This document shows positions 49,353 to 57,696 of a stretch of DNA of 58,771 nucleotides, piece after piece. Every line of letters starts with the position of its first letter. Within the stretch, counting starts at the first letter, position 1. The DNA comes from an uncultured Clostridia bacterium (GTDB lineage: Bacteria > Bacillota > Clostridia > Oscillospirales > CAG-272), in the NCBI GenBank assembly GCA_944384585.1, contig CALWTY010000007.1, positions 1 through 58,771 on the forward strand, read 5' to 3'. The position numbers were made by a program, and so were the translations under genes. The notes below the pieces were generated by a model. That model had not been told where the DNA came from. It worked only from the letters and a program-made list of their open reading frames with translations, and did no database searches.

Positions 49353-50197
49353 TGGAAAGAAAGCCCTCATCAAGACTGGTACCGCTCCCCTCCAATGCCT
49401 TCGTGCCGGAGCGCGACGTCGATAAAAGCCCGATTTTAGAGGCAAGACATCTCGGCATCGATTTCGGCGGACTGACAGCCGTCGACGATTTCTCGCTGAT
49501 CATCGGCAGAACCGAGATCGCGGGTCTGATCGGTCCGAACGGAGCAGGGAAGACTACGATCTTCAATCTTCTGACCAATGTCTACCGTCCGACCAGAGGC
49601 ACCATCATGCTCGACGGCTACAACACCTACGGCAAAAGCACCGCACAGGTCAACCGCATGGGGATTGCCAGGACCTTTCAGAATATTCGTCTCTTTTCAA
49701 ATATGTCGGTGATCGACAACGTCAAAGTCGGCCTTCACAATGAAATGAAGGAGAACATCTTTGATGCCATGACGCATTGCTTCGGCTTTCGCCGCGCCGA
49801 GCGTATGGCAAACGAGCGCGCGCTCGAGCTGCTCGATTTCTTCAAAATGGCAGATCTTGCCGGCACTCCGGCAGGAAGTCTACCATACGGCGCACAGCGG
49901 CGGCTTGAAATCGTGCGTGCGCTGGCAACCAATCCCAGCATCCTGCTGCTGGACGAGCCGGCTGCCGGCATGAACCCCTCCGAAACCTCCGAGCTCATGG
50001 AGAACATCGCCCTCATACGCGATACCTTCCAGATTGCGATTCTTCTGATCGAACACGATATGAATCTCGTTATGGGAATCTGCGAGGGAATTTGTGTATT
50101 GAATTACGGAAAAGTCATCGCCAAGGGATCGCCGGACGAGATCAAATCCAATCCTCAGGTCATTGAAGCCTATCTGGGAAGAAAGGACGGTAAATGA
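49352..50197 (+). CDS. livG: Branched-chain amino acid ABC ATPase LivG
   Basis: A 281-residue ATPase. Walker A is GPNGAGKTT and Walker B ILLLDEPAAGMNPSE. The signature is the divergent PYGAQRRLEIVRAL usual for LivG. The first 25 residues before the ATPase fold are an extra N-terminus. It pairs with LivF; the livF start overlaps its stop as ATGA. Confidence 0.95.
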   Translation: MERKPSSRLVPLPSNAFVPERDVDKSPILEARHLGIDFGGLTAVDDFSLIIGRTEIAGLIGPNGAGKTTIFNLLTNVYRPTRGTIMLDGYNTYGKSTAQVNRMGIARTFQNIRLFSNMSVIDNVKVGLHNEMKENIFDAMTHCFGFRRAERMANERALELLDFFKMADLAGTPAGSLPYGAQRRLEIVRALATNPSILLLDEPAAGMNPSETSELMENIALIRDTFQIAILLIEHDMNLVMGICEGICVLNYGKVIAKGSPDEIKSNPQVIEAYLGRKDGK

Positions 50198-50898
50198 GGA
50201 TGCTTGCAGTCAACAATATCAACGTCTACTACGGCAAGATTCACGCGATCAAGGACGTCTCTTTTGAGGTGAAAAGCGGCGAGATCGTAGCGCTGATCGG
50301 CGCAAACGGCGCAGGAAAATCCACCATACTCAAGACGATTTCCGGCCTGCTGCGTTCGAAAACGGGATCGATTTCCTTCAACAACGAATTGATCACCCAT
50401 ACCGAAGCCCACAAATTGATCGCGAAGGGCATGGCGCACGTTCCGGAAGGGCGCAGGATTTTTCTTCAGATGACTGTAATGGAAAATCTTGACATGGGCG
50501 CTTATATTCGAAAAGACAATTACAAGAAGGACATCGAGAGCGTCTTCCAAAGATTTCCACGGCTTCAGGAACGAAAGAATCAGATCGCCGGAACGCTGTC
50601 CGGCGGTGAGCAGCAGATGCTGGCGATGGGACGGGCCCTGATGGGAAAGCCGTCGCTGTTGATGCTGGACGAGCCTTCCATGGGTCTTGCACCGATCCTG
50701 GTAGATCAGATTTTCGGCATCATCAAGGAGCTTCACGAGTCCGGCACGACGATTCTCCTGGTCGAGCAAAATGCCGAGAAGGCGCTCGCGATAGCCGATC
50801 GCGCGTATGTGCTGGAATCCGGGAAGGTGGCCGTCAGCGGAACCGGCAAAGAACTTGCTGCCAGCGACAAGATCAAGAAAGCGTACCTCGGCGGCTGA
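50194..50898 (+). CDS. livF: Branched-chain amino acid ABC ATPase LivF
   Basis: A 234-residue ATPase. Walker A is GANGAGKST, signature LSGGEQQMLAMGRALM and Walker B LLMLDEPSMGLAP. It completes a full livJHMGF set in the usual order. A second ATG two codons on is possible; the overlapping start is preferred for coupling. A terminator lies about 165 bases downstream. Confidence 0.95.
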   Translation: MRMLAVNNINVYYGKIHAIKDVSFEVKSGEIVALIGANGAGKSTILKTISGLLRSKTGSISFNNELITHTEAHKLIAKGMAHVPEGRRIFLQMTVMENLDMGAYIRKDNYKKDIESVFQRFPRLQERKNQIAGTLSGGEQQMLAMGRALMGKPSLLMLDEPSMGLAPILVDQIFGIIKELHESGTTILLVEQNAEKALAIADRAYVLESGKVAVSGTGKELAASDKIKKAYLGG

Positions 50899-51062
50899 TA
50901 TGGAAGCGCCTCCGATCATAATGTAGGCAGCGCTGAAGATCTGTCACGATGAATTTCCGGAGAATGCAGCGCCGCAGTAATGCTGCGTCGGATATCCGAT
51001 ATTGGCGTCCTATGAATTCCATAGGCGGTCAGCTCAAAGCTTCAAATGTAACAGCATACAGC

Positions 51063-51100
51063 ATTCGGGACGGAGTCAATCAACTCCGTCCCGAATTTCC
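51063..51100 (+). terminator. Rho-independent terminator of the liv operon
   Basis: ATTCGGGACGGAGT and ACTCCGTCCCGAAT form a perfect 14-bp stem with a 6-base loop, followed by TTCCTT. Confidence 0.85.
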
Positions 51101-51406
51101 TTGATAAACTCAGAAATGAATCCCAAATAACGGATCACGCTACGAGTAGATAACGCATATAAATGTAAATTTCCATATGAATTGATCAGCAAAATGGCTG
51201 CGCGAGTCAACAGAATCGGTGGGCGCCGGAATTTCAGATTTGGATAGATCCCGTAATACAGGTTTTCCGAAAGATCGGTATGGCGCCGTTCTTTTCCCGA
51301 AATCCCTTCCCTTAAATACACTAAATTTTTATTTAGTACAATTATATCACAAATTCTCAAGAACGCTCCGCTGTTTCCCTACGGTTCTTCATGCTGGTTT
51401 GCAGCG

Positions 51407-51435
51407 ACGCTTTCGAAATATTTGGAAGCGTTTTT
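51407..51435 (+). terminator. Orphan terminator-like hairpin
   Basis: ACGCTTTC and GGAAGCGT form an 8-bp stem (one T-G pair) with a 9-base loop and TTTTT. No plus-strand gene precedes it, so it either belongs to an unseen small RNA or is a remnant. Confidence 0.45.
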
Positions 51436-51757
51436 CAGTCGATGAAAAATCCTTCGGCGATCTATCCGTTGAGCTTTCCCTGATAAAGTCAGCCGGCTCA
51501 CAATGATCGCGAACCGGCTCAAGATACAAGCGGATCCGCTCCGCCCGGCGATCCGCTGCCGCTGACGCTCGGAATGCGTCCGACAGTCTACGATTCGGAA
51601 AGAACCCGCCGTCTCTGTCCTCTCGCGTCCTTCAGGCGGCGACGGCGGATTGTTCGTTGTACGGCCTTCGCCGCTAAATTGCGGAGCTGACCATCTCCCG
51701 ACTTTTTCGCGGCGAGATTCAGGCCAATCGCGGGATTTGGGCCCCCCCGATCCTCCG

Positions 51758-52339
51758 TCACTTTTTCGATTCAAGAAAGAAGGTCGCTTCGCTGTCAGCG
51801 ACGGACAGCGCATAAGCCAACGGAAACATTTCAAAAGCGGCGCTGACGTTGCGGGGATCGTCGGTTGCGGAAAAGCCCATGTGGTACCGTATCGCAAAGG
51901 CCTCCTCCCTCGTCAGCTTCATATAGCCGGAGATGATGTAGACTGATTTTTCGCCGTGACCGTAAGGAAGCTTATCGTCGAATTCATATGTTGCAATGCT
52001 CTGCCATACGCCGTTTGAATCCTTGACGTTTCTTGTTCCTTTTTTATAGCAGCCGATTTTGCAGACGTCATGAAGCAAGGAGGCGATTGCAATCGTTTCC
52101 TCCGAATACTCCATGCCGTACATCTCCTTAACACGCGGCCTCGTCAGATAATCACGCAGACAATCATAAACGTTCAAGCTATGCTCCAGCAGTCCTCCTT
52201 CATATGCACCGTGGAATCTGGTGCTGGCCGGCGCAGTCAGAAAGTCGCTGGTGCTCATCAGATAATCGTAAAACTTATCTGCCCCTTCCCTTCTGATATT
52301 CGCCCTGTAAATCTCCTTAAACCGTTCTGCGTATGTCAT
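51758..52339 (-). CDS. HD-domain hydrolase
   Basis: A 193-residue HD phosphohydrolase-like protein. The metal-binding residues are visible in GGLLEHSLNVYDC, SLLHDVCKIG and RYHMGFSATDD. Family members cleave nucleotides or cyclic dinucleotides; this small stand-alone form has no assigned substrate. The start overlaps the end of rsmA by four bases (ATGA), so both are made from one mRNA. Confidence 0.88.
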   Translation of the reverse strand: MTYAERFKEIYRANIRREGADKFYDYLMSTSDFLTAPASTRFHGAYEGGLLEHSLNVYDCLRDYLTRPRVKEMYGMEYSEETIAIASLLHDVCKIGCYKKGTRNVKDSNGVWQSIATYEFDDKLPYGHGEKSVYIISGYMKLTREEAFAIRYHMGFSATDDPRNVSAAFEMFPLAYALSVADSEATFFLESKK

Positions 52340-53226
52340 GCTTCTTTCCCCTTGCCTTTCTTGGTTGCGATTCTATCATATATTTCGTCGGTGATTGCCG
52401 CAAAATCCTGTACGGAAAGCCGTTCTCCCCGAATATCTGCCGGATACCCGCGGGCGAGCACCGCCTCAAGCAGCTCGTTCTTGCTTAACTCTGAAAATTC
52501 TGAAGCGAGTGAATTGACCAATGTCTTTCTTCGCTGTGAAAAAGCGCCCCGGATACACCGAGTCATCAGCAGTTCGCTTTTGGTGGAATATGCAGGTACG
52601 GGATCGGGGACGATCCGGATCACGGCGGAATCCACCTTCGGAGCGGGCAGAAAACTGCCTGCCGAAACGCCGAATAACCGCATAACCCTGCCATACCGCA
52701 GCACCGCTGCCGTTACGGCGCCGTATTCCGATTCACCCGGAGCAGCACAGAGACGAGCCGCGACCTCCTTCTGTACCATGACGGTGATATTCTGCCATGG
52801 AATACCCGATTCAAGCAGCGTCATGATGATCGGCGTTGTAATATAGTACGGCAAATTGGCGCAAACGGATACCTTCATATCGGGAAATTCACGACGGATC
52901 AGATCGTTGAGATCGACCTTAAGGATATCCGCATTGATGACCGTGAGATTGTTCAGATCCGCCGTTGTTTCGTGAAGCACCGGGATCAGCTTGCTGTCAA
53001 TCTCGACCGCCGTTACTTTTCGATAGCGCTGTGAAAGCTCCCTTGTCAGCGTTCCGATCCCCGGCCCGATCTCAAGGATTCCGGAGTCGGCTTCCGCACC
53101 GCATTCCTCCGCGATCCGCCTCGGGATCGCTTCGTTAATCAGAAAATTCTGCCCGTACCCCTTGTTGAACACAAGGCCGTGGCGGGTCATGATCTCCCGG
53201 ACCTCTTTGATCGACGTCAGCTTCAT
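52336..53226 (-). CDS. rsmA: 16S rRNA dimethyladenosine transferase RsmA/KsgA
   Basis: A 296-residue S-adenosylmethionine-dependent enzyme that dimethylates two adjacent adenines near the 3' end of 16S rRNA, a late 30S assembly step. Motif I is EIGPGIGTLTREL, motif IV ANLPYYITTP. AAAGGAG precedes the ATG. The HD-hydrolase gene follows, overlapping by four bases. Loss of RsmA gives kasugamycin resistance in other bacteria. Confidence 0.96.
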   Translation of the reverse strand: MKLTSIKEVREIMTRHGLVFNKGYGQNFLINEAIPRRIAEECGAEADSGILEIGPGIGTLTRELSQRYRKVTAVEIDSKLIPVLHETTADLNNLTVINADILKVDLNDLIRREFPDMKVSVCANLPYYITTPIIMTLLESGIPWQNITVMVQKEVAARLCAAPGESEYGAVTAAVLRYGRVMRLFGVSAGSFLPAPKVDSAVIRIVPDPVPAYSTKSELLMTRCIRGAFSQRRKTLVNSLASEFSELSKNELLEAVLARGYPADIRGERLSVQDFAAITDEIYDRIATKKGKGKEA

Positions 53227-53260
53227 GAAAAAATCTGTCTCCTTTTTTCGCGCATTTCAC

Positions 53261-53289
53261 TTGACAAATCGGCATCTCTGTGATATAAT
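53261..53289 (+). promoter_or_regulatory. Consensus SigA promoter of tRNA-Thr
   Basis: TTGACA and TATAAT with a 17-base spacer, 12 bases before the mature tRNA. Confidence 0.9.
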
Positions 53290-53300
53290 AATATAGTAAT

Positions 53301-53376
53301 GCTGGTGTAGCACAGTCGGTAGTGCAGCTGATTCGTAATCAGCAGGTCGTGCGTTCGAGTCGCATCACCAGCTCCA
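53301..53376 (+). tRNA. tRNA-Thr(CGT)
   Basis: A 76-base cloverleaf. The acceptor stem GCTGGTG pairs with CACCAGC, and the anticodon stem GCTGA/TCAGC encloses TTCGTAA with anticodon CGT (codon ACG). The T loop reads TTCGAGT, the discriminator is T, and CCA is encoded. It has its own promoter and terminator. Confidence 0.97.
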
Positions 53377-53378
53377 TC

Positions 53379-53407
53379 AAAGCCTTCCCTCGGGACGGCT
53401 TTTTTGT
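53379..53407 (+). terminator. tRNA terminator
   Basis: AAGCC-T-TCC and GGA-C-GGCTT form a hairpin followed by TTTTTTG, directly behind the tRNA. Confidence 0.8.
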
Positions 53408-53491
53408 TTTCCGCTCTCCTGCAGCAGCATCGGATCGCCCGGCGTGGAGCAGCCTCCCGCCGCGGCATACCTGTCGGAAGGAAAATGAAAG

Positions 53492-53527
53492 ATGACAAAA
53501 GAAGCGCGTGACCGCTTCTTTTGTCAT
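53492..53527. terminator. Terminator of the amino-acid ABC operon
   Basis: ATGACAAAAGAAGCG and CGCTTCTTTTGTCAT form a perfect 15-bp stem with a 6-base loop. Read on the minus strand it is followed by CTTTCATTTT and ends the operon at 53539-55900. Confidence 0.85.
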
Positions 53528-53538
53528 AATTTCGGGTA

Positions 53539-54270
53539 TCATTCGAGTACTCTTGAAAGAAATTCCCTCGTCCTCTGCTTTTCGGGGTTGTTGAAGATAA
53601 CGTCGGGAGTATTGTCCTCCTCGATCACACCTTTATCCATGAAGATCACGCGCTTTGACACGTCGCGGGCAAATGCCATCTCGTGTGTAACAACGATCAT
53701 CGTCAAGCCCCCCGATGCGAGGAGCTTCATGACATTCAGCACTTCTCCCACCATTTCGGGATCAAGGGCGGAGGTCGGTTCGTCAAAAAGGATGACCTCC
53801 GGCTTCATGCAGAGCGCCCGCGCAATGGCGACGCGCTGCTTCTGTCCCCCCGATAATTGGCGGGGCTTTGCCTTAATATAGGCATCCATTCCGACCGTGG
53901 CCAGATGGGAGACCGCCGCCTCCTCCGCCTGATGACGGGAGATGCCCAGCACCTTCCGCATCCCGAGGGTGCAGTTATCCAGAACGGTGAGATTATTGAA
54001 AAGATTGAAGCTCTGGAACACCATCGTGACCTTTGCACGATAATCCGGTATTCTGATGTCTCCCGACGCGATATCACGACCGTGAAAGAGGATCTGACCG
54101 GAGGTTGGCTTTTCCAGGTAATTGATGCAGCGAAGCATCGTGCTTTTCCCGGACCCGGAGGACCCGATGATGCTGATCACATCCCCCTCGTTGACGGAAA
54201 AGGAAATGTCGTGAAGAACCTCGTTATCACCGAAGACTTTCCGCAGATGGGATACTTCGATCACCGACAT
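53539..54270 (-). CDS. Polar amino acid ABC transporter ATPase (GlnQ type)
   Basis: A 243-residue ATPase. Walker A is GSSGSGKST, signature [15 protein letters not shown] and Walker [16 protein letters not shown]. Together with the permease and binding protein upstream it forms a complete PAAT-type importer. Its start overlaps the permease end by 10 bases. The actual amino acid cannot be told. Confidence 0.95.
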   Translation of the reverse strand: MSVIEVSHLRKVFGDNEVLHDISFSVNEGDVISIIGSSGSGKSTMLRCINYLEKPTSGQILFHGRDIASGDIRIPDYRAKVTMVFQSFNLFNNLTVLDNCTLGMRKVLGISRHQAEEAAVSHLATVGMDAYIKAKPRQLSGGQKQRVAIARALCMKPEVILFDEPTSALDPEMVGEVLNVMKLLASGGLTMIVVTHEMAFARDVSKRVIFMDKGVIEEDNTPDVIFNNPEKQRTREFLSRVLE

Positions 54271-55034
54271 CCGTCATCCCCTCCTTTGACCTTGATCATG
54301 GAATGATAGTCGCTCTGCGAGCCGCATATCACATAGGAATCGCTTCCGTCCATTCTCTTTTCAACCAGCCTCAGCAGGCGTGTGACCGTAAAGGTCATAA
54401 TGAAGTAGATCGCCGCGCAGATGACGTAGGCCGGTACAAACTGAACGTAAGTACCGCCTGCGGATTTCGACATAAACATCAGCTCCGTGATGGAAATCAC
54501 ACTCAAAACCGAGCTGTCCTTGATGTTGACAACAAACTCGTTTCCGATGGAGGGCATAATGTTGCGAACCGCCTGCGGGAGAACCACGCTGAACATCGTC
54601 TGAAAATGGCGCAGTCCGATAGCCTCTGCCCCCTCAAACTGTCCCTTGTCGACCGAAATGATTCCGCCTCTGACGATTTCCGCCATATAAGCGCCGGTAT
54701 TGACTGAGATAATGATGATGGCGGACAAGAGCGGATGTATTCCGATGCGGGCAAAGAGACTGTAGTGGATGATCAGCGCCTGGACCATCATCGGTGTTCC
54801 GCGGATCACCTCAACATATACCGTCAGGATCCATCCGACAAAGCGGACGACCGCGCGCTTAATCGGGTTCACGGAGGGATCGGTTGGGGTGGTTTTGATA
54901 ATGGCAACGATCAGTCCGATCAGAAATCCGATGATCGTTCCCGAAATTGCCATCGCGAGCGTGTAGCCGGATCCTTCTAAAAAGAGCATCCAGTACTCGG
55001 ACAGCAGCTTGATAATCCAATCAAAGAAGCCCAT
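54261..55034 (-). CDS. Polar amino acid ABC transporter permease
   Basis: A 257-residue HisM/GlnP-type permease with about five helices ([21 protein letters not shown], then [12 protein letters not shown]). The EAA loop is [25 protein letters not shown] single permease gene implies a homodimer in the membrane. The C-terminus has about 30 extra polar residues beyond the last helix. Its ATG shares one base with the stop of the binding-protein gene (TAATG). Confidence 0.93.
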   Translation of the reverse strand: MGFFDWIIKLLSEYWMLFLEGSGYTLAMAISGTIIGFLIGLIVAIIKTTPTDPSVNPIKRAVVRFVGWILTVYVEVIRGTPMMVQALIIHYSLFARIGIHPLLSAIIIISVNTGAYMAEIVRGGIISVDKGQFEGAEAIGLRHFQTMFSVVLPQAVRNIMPSIGNEFVVNIKDSSVLSVISITELMFMSKSAGGTYVQFVPAYVICAAIYFIMTFTVTRLLRLVEKRMDGSDSYVICGSQSDYHSMIKVKGGDDGCR

Positions 55035-55900
55035 TATTCATCCGCGCTTACAGGCTGACGTGCAATGGCAGCGTCCATCAGCGCCTCCTTGTCTTCCGTC
55101 GAGAGGGCGTCAATGACCTTGTTGATCTCCGGCACAAGAGAACTGTTCTTTCTCACGCCGACCGAAATGGAGGAGTCGGCGGGATCGCAGGTGAAGCCGT
55201 TCCCTTCCGAAAATTCAATGTAGGTGAAATCGGAATTGGCGGCAACCGCCGAAACCGCGCCGGGCTTTTCGCAGACATAGCCGTCAACGGTGCCGGAGGC
55301 CAGCGCCTGCGTCAGAGCGGCAAAATCAGCCAGCGCCGTCTGCTTGCTGACGCCTTTCATCTGATCGATCACCTGATAGTGGAAGGTATTGAGCTGCCCC
55401 GTGATCTTGGCGCCTTCAAAATCGGAGATCGATTTTGCGGAGGCGAACGCAGAGTCTTTCTTCAGCACCACCACAAGATTGCTGTCAAAATAAGTTTTGG
55501 AGAAATCGATGCTGAGCTTTCTTTCCTCCGTCGGAGACATTCCGGCGATGACCATATCGATCTGCTCCGACTGGAGCGCGGGAATCAGCCCGTCCCACTC
55601 AATCGGCACGATCTCCAGCTTGACACCGAGGGCTTCCGCGACCTTTTTAGCGATCTGGACGTCGTAGCCGTCCGCATACATATTGTCGGAAACCTTGACG
55701 GTGAATTGGCTCTCGGTAGTCTGCGACCAGTTGTAAGGTGCATAGTTGCACTCCATTCCGACCTTCAGGACACCGGCAGCCTTGACATTGTCAAGATCCT
55801 TTGCCCCATCCTTTTTCGAGCAGCCAGCGAAGCTGAGAACCAGCATCACCGCCGCAAGAAACAAAACCGTTGCTTTCAAAGCCTTTTTCATGATTTTCAC
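55034..55900 (-). CDS. Polar amino acid ABC transporter, substrate-binding lipoprotein
   Basis: A 288-residue SBP_bac_3-type receptor. The signal peptide ends in the lipobox LSFAGCSKKD. LKVGMECNYAPYNW and YADGYDVQIAKKVAEALG are typical of the family, as is MVIAGMSPTEERKLSIDFSKTY. It is the first gene of the operon. The start has CAGGAG upstream. A leader of about 250 bases with several hairpins lies between its promoter and the ATG. Confidence 0.94.
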   Translation of the reverse strand: MKIMKKALKATVLFLAAVMLVLSFAGCSKKDGAKDLDNVKAAGVLKVGMECNYAPYNWSQTTESQFTVKVSDNMYADGYDVQIAKKVAEALGVKLEIVPIEWDGLIPALQSEQIDMVIAGMSPTEERKLSIDFSKTYFDSNLVVVLKKDSAFASAKSISDFEGAKITGQLNTFHYQVIDQMKGVSKQTALADFAALTQALASGTVDGYVCEKPGAVSAVAANSDFTYIEFSEGNGFTCDPADSSISVGVRKNSSLVPEINKVIDALSTEDKEALMDAAIARQPVSADE

Positions 55901-56157
55901 TCCTGTTCAATTGAAAATAAAAAATGCCGATGACAAGAATGGCAGCGGGCACATCAACAAATATTCAGGAACATCTGAAATCGTGACAGCACTCCGCACG
56001 GCATCCGTGCGACAGTCATACGGATATTTTCCGTACGCCCAACTCGTTTCAAAGCGGACCTGAAAACGAATTTCGGCAAAAACACCTTTCACATATTGTC
56101 AAGAGCGGTCCGTCGCCTCGATATGCTACTCCTTGTTTTCGCGCCTCCATCGCGTAT
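55901..56157 (-). promoter_or_regulatory. Structured 5' leader of the amino-acid ABC operon
   Basis: The transcript from the promoter at 56158-56186 has about 250 untranslated bases. Hairpins seen are GCACGG-CAT-CCGTGC (55996-56010), TACGGA-TATTT-TCCGTA (56019-56035) and CGTTTCA/TGAAAACG (56045-56068). A long-range CGGACC/GGTCCG pairing joins 56055-56060 with 56107-56112. Near its end a weak GCC/GGC hairpin is followed by ATTTTTTATTTT, which could be an attenuator. It matches no riboswitch or T-box consensus I know. A 61-codon frame with a GTG start at 56092 lies inside and is not accepted as a gene. Confidence 0.45.
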
Positions 56158-56186
56158 ATCCTATCATATAACGCCCCATTTGTCAA
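56158..56186 (-). promoter_or_regulatory. SigA-type promoter of the amino-acid ABC operon
   Basis: Minus strand TTGACA and TAGGAT with a 17-base spacer. Confidence 0.7.
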
Positions 56187-56242
56187 TATTTTTTCGGATT
56201 TTTCTTTCAAAAAATTAACAGCCTTCGCTTAAGACGCCAAAT

Positions 56243-56350
56243 CAATGCTCAGGTACGGTAAAGAAGCAAAACAACAAAACAAGTACAGGCAGCCGCCCTA
56301 TTATTCCGTAAACTAATGGCTGATGAACTGAATTTCTCCTCTGAGCATTG
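56243..56350. repeat. 10-bp inverted repeat flanking 88 bases
   Basis: CAATGCTCAG (56243-56252) and CTGAGCATTG (56341-56350) are exact inverse complements, directly before the leader promoter. They may mark an element end or form a long hairpin. Confidence 0.5.
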
Positions 56351-56358
56351 GTATATCG

Positions 56359-56387
56359 TTGACATAATCGAAATTGTATGCTACAAT
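56359..56387 (+). promoter_or_regulatory. Strong promoter of the leader/acyltransferase unit
   Basis: TTGACA and TACAAT with a 17-base spacer; the transcript would start about 25 bases before the leader peptide. Confidence 0.88.
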
Positions 56388-56418
56388 TTTAAAAAATAAG
56401 GAAAAGGAGGTGGACAAA

Positions 56419-56469
56419 ATGACTTTTAGTATACTGATAAAATCAAGTGCCATTTTGTCCGCTGATTGA
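56419..56469 (+). CDS. 16-residue leader peptide MTFSILIKSSAILSAD
   Basis: The ORF follows AAAAGGAGGTGG closely and is bracketed by the perfect 10-bp inverted repeat GGACAAAATG (56412-56421) and CATTTTGTCC (56451-56460). It resembles the leader peptides of erm, cat and ABC-F resistance genes, on which an antibiotic-stalled ribosome changes the fold of downstream mRNA. I do not recognise the peptide itself. Confidence 0.65.
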   Translation: MTFSILIKSSAILSAD

Positions 56470-56495
56470 GTGCCTTTTTCATACGGATATTATTG

Positions 56496-56525
56496 TCGCC
56501 TCTGATTTTATCAGGGGCGATTTTT
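56496..56525 (+). terminator. Attenuator terminator with competing upstream pairing
   Basis: TCGCCTCTGA and TCAGGGGCGA form a 10-bp stem (one T-G pair) followed by TTTTTG. Bases 56503-56514 of the hairpin can instead pair perfectly over 12 bp with 56434-56445 inside the leader ORF. The two structures exclude each other, as expected of a transcription attenuator. Confidence 0.75.
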
Positions 56526-56556
56526 GTATCCAAAATTATATGAAAGGGGTATTGAA

Positions 56557-56622
56557 ATGAATGAACTAAAGTTTATCTGGTTGCAAAATAGCCTCAAGGA
56601 TTTGTTTGACACAGCAAGATAA
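56557..56622 (+). CDS. 21-codon ORF between attenuator and acyltransferase
   Basis: Starts MNELKFIWLQ and ends FDTAR; GAAAGGGG lies about 7 bases before the ATG. It could be a second leader peptide or the truncated head of a lost gene. Nothing else supports a function. Confidence 0.35.
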   Translation: MNELKFIWLQNSLKDLFDTAR

Positions 56623-56667
56623 TTGGAACAGTAAAAGGTTGAGAGAAAAATTTATAGGAGTGCGTAT

Positions 56668-57519
56668 ATGACTTTAGAAAAAATAGTGTCTGAACTGCAT
56701 TACACAAGCGACATTGAGCAAGCAATTCTACAGAAAATCCGCAAGGATGAAAAGTTAATTGAAGAAATTGCAGGAACCGCATATCATGGGGAGAATTTTG
56801 ATTTTACTTTATGCAGGCGTATGCCATTAACACGTTTGGCTGTTGTTACATATCTTCTGGTGCATAAGTATGATGACTACAAATCCATGGAGATTCCTGA
56901 TGGTATTATTTTTGATACGTTCAGAGATATTTCTTTACGAGCAAACCTGTATTATGAAAAAAACGGCAAGGTAGGTATCTCAAAAGAGGACGTTGTATGG
57001 TTTCGTCACATAATGAATGTCGGCATCTTTCAAATTGGCACATTGCAGTTTCAGCCTTTTGAAATGCTATATTTGGACGAAGAAACTATCGGTGAACCGT
57101 ACATGACATTTACAAAGGAGCAAAAAGAAACATTACCCAATGGTACTCCTGTGCTGAACTGTCATATCCAACAAGGTGCAGATTTGAGTCCCCAATCGGT
57201 TGAAACATCTTTTCAAGATGCAAAACGCTTTTTCTCAAAACATTTTCCGGCAGTACAGTATAAAGCCTTTCTATGCTATAGCTGGTTGCTCTATCCCCCT
57301 ATGCTAAAGCAACTTTCGGGAAAATCAAACATAAAACAGTTCGCTAACAATTTCCCGATCATTGGGTTTTGTCATGATACAGAACAGGCAACTGAGAATC
57401 TTTTCGGACATGGAACAAGAAAAGGGAAAGAACTTCCTCACAATGCAACCTTACTTCAAAAGTTAGCAGTTGAGCATTTGGAGTTGTTTGGCTTCGCTTG
57501 CGGCATTATTTTAATGTAA
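56668..57519 (+). CDS. Putative acyltransferase (NAT_N/GNAT_C-like)
   Basis: A 283-residue cytoplasmic protein. It resembles Firmicutes proteins named acyltransferase-domain proteins: a helical N-terminal part and a C-terminal GNAT-like part. The latter has CHIQQGADLSPQSVETSF, then FFSKHFPAVQYKAFLCYSWL and a final HLELFGFACGIILM. The substrate is unknown and the assignment is from pattern memory. TAGGAG lies nine bases before the ATG. Codon use is AT-rich, unlike the chromosome to its left. The attenuator upstream suggests induction by a ribosome-targeting compound, making antibiotic modification one testable idea. A terminator follows at 57631. Confidence 0.6.
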   Translation: MTLEKIVSELHYTSDIEQAILQKIRKDEKLIEEIAGTAYHGENFDFTLCRRMPLTRLAVVTYLLVHKYDDYKSMEIPDGIIFDTFRDISLRANLYYEKNGKVGISKEDVVWFRHIMNVGIFQIGTLQFQPFEMLYLDEETIGEPYMTFTKEQKETLPNGTPVLNCHIQQGADLSPQSVETSFQDAKRFFSKHFPAVQYKAFLCYSWLLYPPMLKQLSGKSNIKQFANNFPIIGFCHDTEQATENLFGHGTRKGKELPHNATLLQKLAVEHLELFGFACGIILM

Positions 57520-57560
57520 ACCTATTTTATTGGGAAGTAACAAAGCCAGCCGAGCCAGCG

Positions 57561-57602
57561 GGCGGTCAAGATGAACGCCGCTTCGCGCCGCCGTTGACCG
57601 CC
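57561..57602. repeat. Inverted repeat GGCGGTCAA/TTGACCGCC
   Basis: Exact 9-bp arms at 57561-57569 and 57594-57602 in a GC-rich patch inside the AT-rich island; probably a remnant of a transposon-associated spacer. Confidence 0.5.
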
Positions 57603-57630
57603 CTGCCCGCCTTTGCAGACAGGCAATCAA

Positions 57631-57666
57631 GGGGCGACAGCAAGGAGTGCTGCCGCCCCGCTTTTG
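57631..57666 (+). terminator. Terminator behind the acyltransferase gene
   Basis: GGGGCG-A-CAGCA pairs with TGCTG-C-CGCCCC (one mismatch), followed by GCTTTTG. Confidence 0.75.
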
Positions 57667-57696
57667 TTTACAACTGAATACCAGCCACCCCGCAGC

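Larger units (their letters stand above)
50899..51757. other. 860-bp stretch without a convincing gene
   Basis: Only short frames are seen. A 94-residue minus frame (51076-51360, TTG start, no ribosome site) ends inside the liv terminator and is not accepted. The stretch holds the palindrome ACTAAAT-TTTT-ATTTAGT at 51320-51337 next to TATAAT-like bases (minus), and a terminator-like hairpin with a T-run at 51407-51435 (plus). It may contain a decayed gene or an unrecognised small RNA. Confidence 0.6.

Noticed and set aside
51076..51360. 94-codon minus frame behind the liv operon
   Set aside because: TTG start without ribosome site, ends inside the liv terminator, no domain; not supported.
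53223..53498. 91-codon minus frame containing DATRTHDLLITNQLHY
   Set aside because: This is the well-known false translation of the antisense of a tRNA gene, here tRNA-Thr at 53301-53376.
55907..56092. 61-codon minus frame in the leader of the amino-acid ABC operon
   Set aside because: GTG start with poor ribosome site, and most of it lies in stable hairpins; better explained as structured leader RNA.
55901..56157. T-box leader of the amino-acid ABC operon
   Set aside because: The conserved antiterminator sequence GGTGGNACCGCG is absent.
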